Below are positions 29,942 to 34,489 of a DNA stretch of 34,489 bases, piece after piece. Each line of letters opens with the position of its first letter. Positions within the stretch are counted from its first letter, which is position 1. This DNA is from an uncultured Eubacteriales bacterium (GTDB lineage Bacteria; Bacillota; Clostridia; Christensenellales; Borkfalkiaceae): positions 1 to 34,489 of the forward strand of contig URMT01000006.1 of the NCBI GenBank assembly GCA_900549005.1, in the 5' to 3' direction. The notes beneath the pieces are model-generated. The model made no database searches and was not told the origin of the DNA. It worked only from the letters and a program-made list of their open reading frames with translations. The translations under genes were made by a program, and so were the position numbers.

Positions 29942-31360
29942 TCAGTCTTTAAACCCGAAATATTCTTCGGCGTTGTTGTAGCAGACGTCCTCCACTATCT
30001 TGCCGAGCGTATCCAGCTCGGAAGCGGGATACTGCCCGTTTTCAACCAGGTTGCCGAGCATATTGCACAGCAGCCTTCTGTACAGCTCGTGGCGGGGATA
30101 GGAAAGGAAGGAGCGGCTGTCGGTGAGCATACCGACGGACTGCGCCACGAGGCCGACCTGCATAAGCGTTTCGAGGTTCTGCTTCATACCGTCGAGCTGG
30201 TCCAGGAACCACCACGCAGTGCCTACCTGCACCCTGCCCTTCACACCTTCCTTCTGGAAGCAGCCGGCAAGCACGGTGAGCGCATAGTTGTCGCGCGGGT
30301 TGAGGCAATAGAGTATGGTTTTGGGAAGCGCGTCGGCCATATCCAACGCGCCGAGGAGCGCCGAAAGTTTTGCCATATAGACCTGGTCCTCTATGGCGTC
30401 GAAGCCCGTATCGGGGCCTATCTTTTCGAGCATAGTTTTGGAGTTGTTGCGGAGCGCGCCTATGTGGTACTGCTGTACCCAGCCGTGCTTTGCATACTGT
30501 TTGCCAAGGAATACGAGTATGTAGCCCTTGTACTTATCCTGTTCGTCAAAGGATACTGCCTCGCCCTTCATACCCTTTTGGAATACGGCGTTCGCCTCTT
30601 CGTAGGTTGCGGGGGCGTAATGAACCACGTCGAGCGCGTGGTCGGATACGCGCGAGCCCATCGAATGGAAAAATTCTATTCTGTCGGCAAGGGCGTTACA
30701 CAAATCTTCGAGCGTGGATATGGGCTTGCCCCATACGCCCGCAAGCTGGTTGACCCAGGACGCAAACCACGAAAGTTCGACGTTTATCGCCTTGTCGGGA
30801 CGGAAGGCGGGACGAACCTTTACTTTAAGGGTCTTGTCCTCCGCCATCTTCTTGTGCCATTCAAGGCTGTCTACGGGGTCGTCGGTGGTGCACACCGTCT
30901 TTACGTTGAATTTATACATCATCTCGCGCGCGGTGAGCGTTTCCAGCTTTTTGTTGGCCTCGTTCCAAATCTTGTCGGCATTCTTGGGGCAGATTACGTC
31001 GTCTATGCCGAAATATCGCTGCATTTCGAGATGCGACCAGAGGTACAGCGGATTGCCCACGAAATAGGGCATAGATTCCACGAACTGGCTGTACTTTTTG
31101 TAGTCGTCGTCGGGGCCGGATATCGAGTCCTCCTCGTACCCCCTCGCACGGAGCGACCTCCACTTGTAGTGGTCGCCGTACCTGTCGCCCGCGCCCAGCC
31201 AGGCTTCGGCAAGGTTGCGGAACTTCTTGTCCTCGTAAATCTCTTTGGGAGGAAGATGGCAATGGTAGTCTATTATGGGCATATGCTCAGCGTGTTCGTG
31301 ATACAGCTTTCTGGCCGTCTCCGTTTCAAGCAGAAAGTCCTTATCCATAAATTTTTTCAT
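29942..31360 (-). CDS. uxaC: Glucuronate/galacturonate isomerase
   Basis: Converts D-galacturonate to D-tagaturonate (and glucuronate to fructuronate), the first step of the Ashwell pathway, in the cytoplasm. The 472-aa product has the amidohydrolase-like start IIDYHCHLPPKEI (H33, H35 metal ligands), VKTVCTTDDPVDSLEWH, QYHIGALRNNS and MLTDSRSFLSYPRHELYRR, all standard for UxaC. The ATG overlaps the uxaA stop by one base (TAATG), with AGGAG upstream. Last gene of uxaB-uxaA-uxaC. Confidence 0.97.
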   Translation of the reverse strand: MKKFMDKDFLLETETARKLYHEHAEHMPIIDYHCHLPPKEIYEDKKFRNLAEAWLGAGDRYGDHYKWRSLRARGYEEDSISGPDDDYKKYSQFVESMPYFVGNPLYLWSHLEMQRYFGIDDVICPKNADKIWNEANKKLETLTAREMMYKFNVKTVCTTDDPVDSLEWHKKMAEDKTLKVKVRPAFRPDKAINVELSWFASWVNQLAGVWGKPISTLEDLCNALADRIEFFHSMGSRVSDHALDVVHYAPATYEEANAVFQKGMKGEAVSFDEQDKYKGYILVFLGKQYAKHGWVQQYHIGALRNNSKTMLEKIGPDTGFDAIEDQVYMAKLSALLGALDMADALPKTILYCLNPRDNYALTVLAGCFQKEGVKGRVQVGTAWWFLDQLDGMKQNLETLMQVGLVAQSVGMLTDSRSFLSYPRHELYRRLLCNMLGNLVENGQYPASELDTLGKIVEDVCYNNAEEYFGFKD

Positions 31361-32832
31361 TATAACGTCACTCCTGTTTTAAAAATAGCCAGCTCGCGCG
31401 TGTTGTTGATTTCGTTTTTTGCGGGCTTGCCGTTTACGGTTTCTGTTACAAGGTCTATAAGTTTTTCAAGCTGGGCGTCGAAACCCGTTTCCAGAACGGC
31501 GCCTGCGTTGAAATCTATCCAATTGGCCTTTCTGGCCGCAAGTTCGTTGTTGGTTGCAATCTTCAAGGTGGGAACGAATCCGCCGAAGGGCGTGCCCCTG
31601 CCCGTGGTGAACAGCACCAGATGGCAGCCCGCCGCGCCCAGGTTGGTTACGGCAACCATATCGTTGCCGGGTCCGTTCAAAAGGTTGAGCCCCTTGGCCG
31701 TAACGTAGCCGTCGTCGAACACGACGTCCTGCACGGCAGAGGAACCCGACTTCTGCGTGCAGCCGAGCGACTTGTCTTCGAGCGTGGTTATGCCGCCCGC
31801 CTTGTTGCCGGGCGAGGGATTTTCGTAGACCACCTGCCCGTTTTTGCGGAAGTAGTCCTTGAAATCGTTTATAAGTTTTACCACCTTTTTGAAGGTGGCC
31901 TCGTCCTTGGCCCTGTTCATCAGCTTCTGTTCCGCGCCGAACATTTCGGGCACTTCGGTTAGCACGGTGGTGCCGCCGCACGCCACTATATAGTCGCTGA
32001 AAAGCCCGACGAGCGGGTTTGCCGTAATGCCCGAGAGGCCGTCCGAGCCGCCGCACTTCAAGCCCACTTTGAGGCAGGACATATCCGCCTCGGAGCGCCT
32101 GTCGTTCTTTATTACGTCGGCAATCTCCTTTACCAGCTTCACGCCCGCGGCAATTTCGTCGCTCTCGTCCTGGCAGACGAGGAACTTTATGCGGCTTTCG
32201 TCAATCTTTCCCAATCCCTCTTTGAAGGGGCCCATCTGGTTGTTTTCGCAACCCAGGCCGATGACGAGCACGCCGCCCGCGTTGGGGTGGCGCACCATCT
32301 TCTGCAAGATGAGTTTGGTGCGCTCGTGGTCGTCGCCCAACTGCGAACAGCCGTAAGGGTGCGTGAACACGTGGACGCCGTCGAACCCCTCGGTGCCGTA
32401 CTGCTCTTTGAACGTATCGGCAATCAGCTTGGCCTGGCCGTTCACGCAGCCTACGGTGGGTATTATCCACAGTTCGTTGCGTATGCCCACGTTGCCGTCA
32501 GCCCTTTTATATACGTTTATCTTTCGGGGCGCGACCTTTTTTACGGGGCACTCCACCTTGTTATAGGTGTATTCGAGGTTTTCCGAAAGGTTGGTGTGCA
32601 CGTTGTGCGTGTGCACGTGACTGCCCTTGGGAATATCGGCGGTGGCATAAGCTATGTCAGAGCCGTATTTTATTATCTCTTCGCCCTTCTTTATGTCGCG
32701 CAGGGCAAACTTGTGCCCCTTGGTTATGTCCTCGGCGAGGACTACCCCCTCGTGCTCTTCGCCCTTTTTAAGGTCGCAAAGAGCTACGGCAACGTTGTCG
32801 AGCTTGTTGATTATTATAGTCGATTTAGCCAT
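31360..32832 (-). CDS. uxaA: Altronate dehydratase
   Basis: Dehydrates D-altronate to 2-keto-3-deoxy-D-gluconate; an iron-dependent enzyme. The 490-aa product has an N-terminal SAF-type domain (1-95, with SHVHTHNVHTNL) and the UxaA core: RNELWIIPTVGCVNGQ (C129), HPYGCSQLGDDHERT (C162), VIGLGCENNQ and LKCGGSDGLSGITANP. Full-length fused form. The ATG overlaps the uxaB stop by 8 nt, with GGAAAGG upstream, so translation is coupled. Its product needs KdgK/KdgA, not encoded in this window. Confidence 0.97.
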   Translation of the reverse strand: MAKSTIIINKLDNVAVALCDLKKGEEHEGVVLAEDITKGHKFALRDIKKGEEIIKYGSDIAYATADIPKGSHVHTHNVHTNLSENLEYTYNKVECPVKKVAPRKINVYKRADGNVGIRNELWIIPTVGCVNGQAKLIADTFKEQYGTEGFDGVHVFTHPYGCSQLGDDHERTKLILQKMVRHPNAGGVLVIGLGCENNQMGPFKEGLGKIDESRIKFLVCQDESDEIAAGVKLVKEIADVIKNDRRSEADMSCLKVGLKCGGSDGLSGITANPLVGLFSDYIVACGGTTVLTEVPEMFGAEQKLMNRAKDEATFKKVVKLINDFKDYFRKNGQVVYENPSPGNKAGGITTLEDKSLGCTQKSGSSAVQDVVFDDGYVTAKGLNLLNGPGNDMVAVTNLGAAGCHLVLFTTGRGTPFGGFVPTLKIATNNELAARKANWIDFNAGAVLETGFDAQLEKLIDLVTETVNGKPAKNEINNTRELAIFKTGVTL

Positions 32833-34273
32833 TTACAAACCTTTCCACTGCGGCTCTCATACCGTTCTTGTCCATATCTTCGAGGCACTTTGCAACCGTG
32901 GCGGCGATGTCGGGATGAATGGTGTTCATATCCATATCCCACGCCTCGTCCCACGCGAGCACCTTCTTTGCCATTGCAAGGTAGTCGCCGTCGAAGTCGG
33001 CCCAAAGCCTGTGCCAGAACGCAAGGTACGAAGGGTCGTCTTTGAGGGCGATTTCCTCGTTGCCCCTCTTGCCCTTGTGGAACTCTATTATTGCCGCGTA
33101 CGAGAAGATGAGGTGCGCGGGCAGTTTGCCGTTAATGCGCACATAGTCCAAAAGCGTGGGCAGAAGCCTGGTTTTGAACTTGGTGGTTGAGTTGAGCGCG
33201 ATAGACATCAGCTCGTGCCTGATGAAGGGGTTCTGATACCTTTCGATTACGCTGTTCGCAAACGCCACCATCTGGTCCTGGGGAAGGTCGATTGTGGGAT
33301 TGACTTCGTCGAATATGAAGTCGCGCACGTACTTGCCTATGGTCTTGTCGGCCATAGCCTCGCCTACGGTGTCTATTCCGCAGAGGTATGCCACGGGCAC
33401 CATTGCGGTGTGCGAACCGTTGAGTATTTTAACCTTGCGCTGTTTGTAGGGCTTTATGCTGTCGGCAAATATTACATTGAGCCCCGTGGAGTCGGCGGGA
33501 AGCACCTTCTGCACGAAGGGCTCCTTTTTGAGCACCCAGAGGTGGAATATTTCGCCCTTCACCACGTTGTTGTCTATATAGCCCGTCTCTTCCTGTATGG
33601 CGGGGATTTCCGCCTTGGGATAGCCGGGAACTATGCGGTCTACGAGCGTGGAAGTGAAGTGGTTTGCCGTCTGCATCCACTTTATGAACTTTTCGTCCAT
33701 CTTGTTGATTTTTGCAAGCTCGGTGAGCACGCGGTAGAGCTCGTCGCCGTTGTTGTCGATAAGTTCGCAGGGAACTATCGCAAGGCCCTTGTCTTCCGCG
33801 CCGCCGAATTTATCGTACCTGCGCTTCAACAGGGCGAGCAGTTTGCCGGGGAAAGATTTGGGGCATACCGTGAAATCGGTGTCCGTTTCGTCGAGCGCTA
33901 TGCCCGCCTCGGTGGTGTTGGAAATTACTATCTGCAAATCTTCGCTCTCGCCGTAGCGGAGGAATTTTTCGTAGTCGGTGAAAGGGTTTACGCAGTCGCC
34001 GATGACGTCGATTATCTCGCTCTTTTTAACCCTTTCGCCCTTGTCGATACCTTCCAGACGGAGGGTATACAGACCGTCCTGGGCGGCAATGTCTTTTACC
34101 CTGCCGAGGGGCATAGGCTGAACTACTACCACGTCGGCATTTATCGCGCCCTTATCGTTCAAATCCTGCAATATCCATTCGATGAACGCACGCAGAAAGT
34201 TGCCTTCGCCGAACTGCATTATTTTGATTTTTCTTTCAGGTTTATTGTGAATTTTTTTGCTAAGCTGTTCCAT
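32825..34273 (-). CDS. uxaB: Tagaturonate reductase (altronate oxidoreductase)
   Basis: NADH-dependent reduction of D-tagaturonate to D-altronate. The 482-aa product belongs to the mannitol dehydrogenase superfamily: nucleotide-binding start KIMQFGEGNFLRAFIEW, QTANHFTSTLVDRIVPGYP and the catalytic-Lys motif KVKILNGSHTAMVPVAY. Size fits UxaB. First gene of uxaB-uxaA-uxaC; GAGG lies about 12 nt before the ATG. No convincing promoter is visible upstream, where a mini-hairpin repeat begins about 40 nt away. Confidence 0.95.
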   Translation of the reverse strand: MEQLSKKIHNKPERKIKIMQFGEGNFLRAFIEWILQDLNDKGAINADVVVVQPMPLGRVKDIAAQDGLYTLRLEGIDKGERVKKSEIIDVIGDCVNPFTDYEKFLRYGESEDLQIVISNTTEAGIALDETDTDFTVCPKSFPGKLLALLKRRYDKFGGAEDKGLAIVPCELIDNNGDELYRVLTELAKINKMDEKFIKWMQTANHFTSTLVDRIVPGYPKAEIPAIQEETGYIDNNVVKGEIFHLWVLKKEPFVQKVLPADSTGLNVIFADSIKPYKQRKVKILNGSHTAMVPVAYLCGIDTVGEAMADKTIGKYVRDFIFDEVNPTIDLPQDQMVAFANSVIERYQNPFIRHELMSIALNSTTKFKTRLLPTLLDYVRINGKLPAHLIFSYAAIIEFHKGKRGNEEIALKDDPSYLAFWHRLWADFDGDYLAMAKKVLAWDEAWDMDMNTIHPDIAATVAKCLEDMDKNGMRAAVERFVNG

Positions 34274-34313
34274 AGATTAAAAATACCTCGAACTATTTAT
34301 TAAAAAAGTAAAG

Positions 34314-34422
34314 TATTTGCGGCATATATGCGGGGCAATTGCGCTTTGCGCAGTGATAATTGCGCCCTGCGTGCGCAAGTGATGAGTTGCGCTTTGCGCA
34401 CCGTTGCGGTTGAGATTTCTCC
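34314..34422. repeat. Mini-hairpin repeat array, copy 3, with partial palindromic element
   Basis: Begins GGCATATATGCGGGGCAATT, then TGCGC-TTT-GCGCA, GTGATAA, TTGCGC/GCGCAA, GTGATGAG and TTGCGC-TTT-GCGCA, and joins GCGGTTGAGATTTCTCC, the border of the GTCATTTCGAC element. Same order as at 5440-5593, and as the minus strand of 12930-13128. Beyond it, TTTGCGG/CCGCAAA (34446-34477) forms another hairpin before the window ends. Confidence 0.75.
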
Positions 34423-34489
34423 GTGCGTACCCTGCGGTCACTTAGTTTGCGGTTTCCCGAAGGGAGCCCTCCGCAAAGTAGCGTCGCTA

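Noticed and set aside
30089-31708. 539-codon open frame on plus opposite uxaC and uxaA
   Set aside because: Antisense of well-identified genes, and it crosses their junction; translated sequence looks like a frame shadow.
34274-34345. Promoter for uxaBAC (TTGCCC with TACTTT at 17 bp on minus)
   Set aside because: The -10 matches only 3 of 6 and the -35 lies inside a repeat; not strong enough to call.

Overview
The window reads as chromosome of a Bacillota (Clostridia-type) bacterium, probably an uncultured gut lineage. The basis is Gram-positive style ribosomal protein leaders and strong Shine-Dalgarno (SD) sites, an L27 with an N-terminal pre-sequence, the radical-SAM / DUF2344 / RNase G / rplU / rpmA neighbourhood, and a CUT1-type sugar ABC transporter with an MsmX-like ATPase. 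A more exact placement is a guess. No tRNA, rRNA, CRISPR array, transposase or prophage gene was recognised.

Region 1 (1-5332, minus strand) is the ribosomal and transcription cluster. rpmG-secE-nusG runs from a near-consensus promoter at 5304-5332. A terminator-like hairpin follows, then rplK-rplA, each preceded by an almost identical 61-nt SD-containing leader element. The usual rplKAJL block is broken by about 0.8 kb of structured dispersed repeats and an orphan 155-aa gene with its own promoter. rplJ-rplL has a consensus promoter and an L10-type leader ending in an intrinsic terminator, and ends in another terminator.

Region 2 (5333-14635) is housekeeping. It holds repeat clusters, hpt and a SecB-like gene on minus, then TIGR03960 radical SAM, DUF2344 and RNase G on plus, a 146-aa helical protein on minus, and rplU-rpmA on plus. 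The ysxB/prp gene normally between rplU and rpmA is missing, and the L27 pre-sequence is shortened. A mini-hairpin repeat array, a GNAT acetyltransferase and a methyltransferase follow.

Region 3 (14636-34273) is a pectin / galacturonate utilisation island. It starts with an AraC-type regulator (+). A long minus-strand operon follows, reading from 27318 down to 15681: two permeases, a 900-aa solute-binding lipoprotein, two four-helix membrane proteins, an MsmX-like ATPase, two more four-helix membrane proteins, a GH28 polygalacturonase and a GH105 unsaturated glucuronyl/galacturonyl hydrolase. Next are a multi-helix membrane protein and a divergent pectin methylesterase, then uxaB-uxaA-uxaC (minus). 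GH28, GH105 and the esterase lack visible signal peptides. The inferred flow is import of methylated or unsaturated oligogalacturonides, cytoplasmic de-esterification and hydrolysis, and conversion of galacturonate to 2-keto-3-deoxygluconate by UxaC, UxaB and UxaA. KdgK/KdgA and the outward-acting pectinases are not in the window.

The most novel-looking items are: (i) the four small four-helix membrane proteins interleaved and translationally coupled with the ATPase; (ii) a dispersed ~245-bp element present twice, with paired ends and a hairpin that differ between copies yet stay complementary; (iii) mini-hairpin arrays with GTGATAA/GTGATGAG linkers; and (iv) two genes whose -10 box lies exactly 6 nt before the start codon, suggesting leaderless mRNAs.
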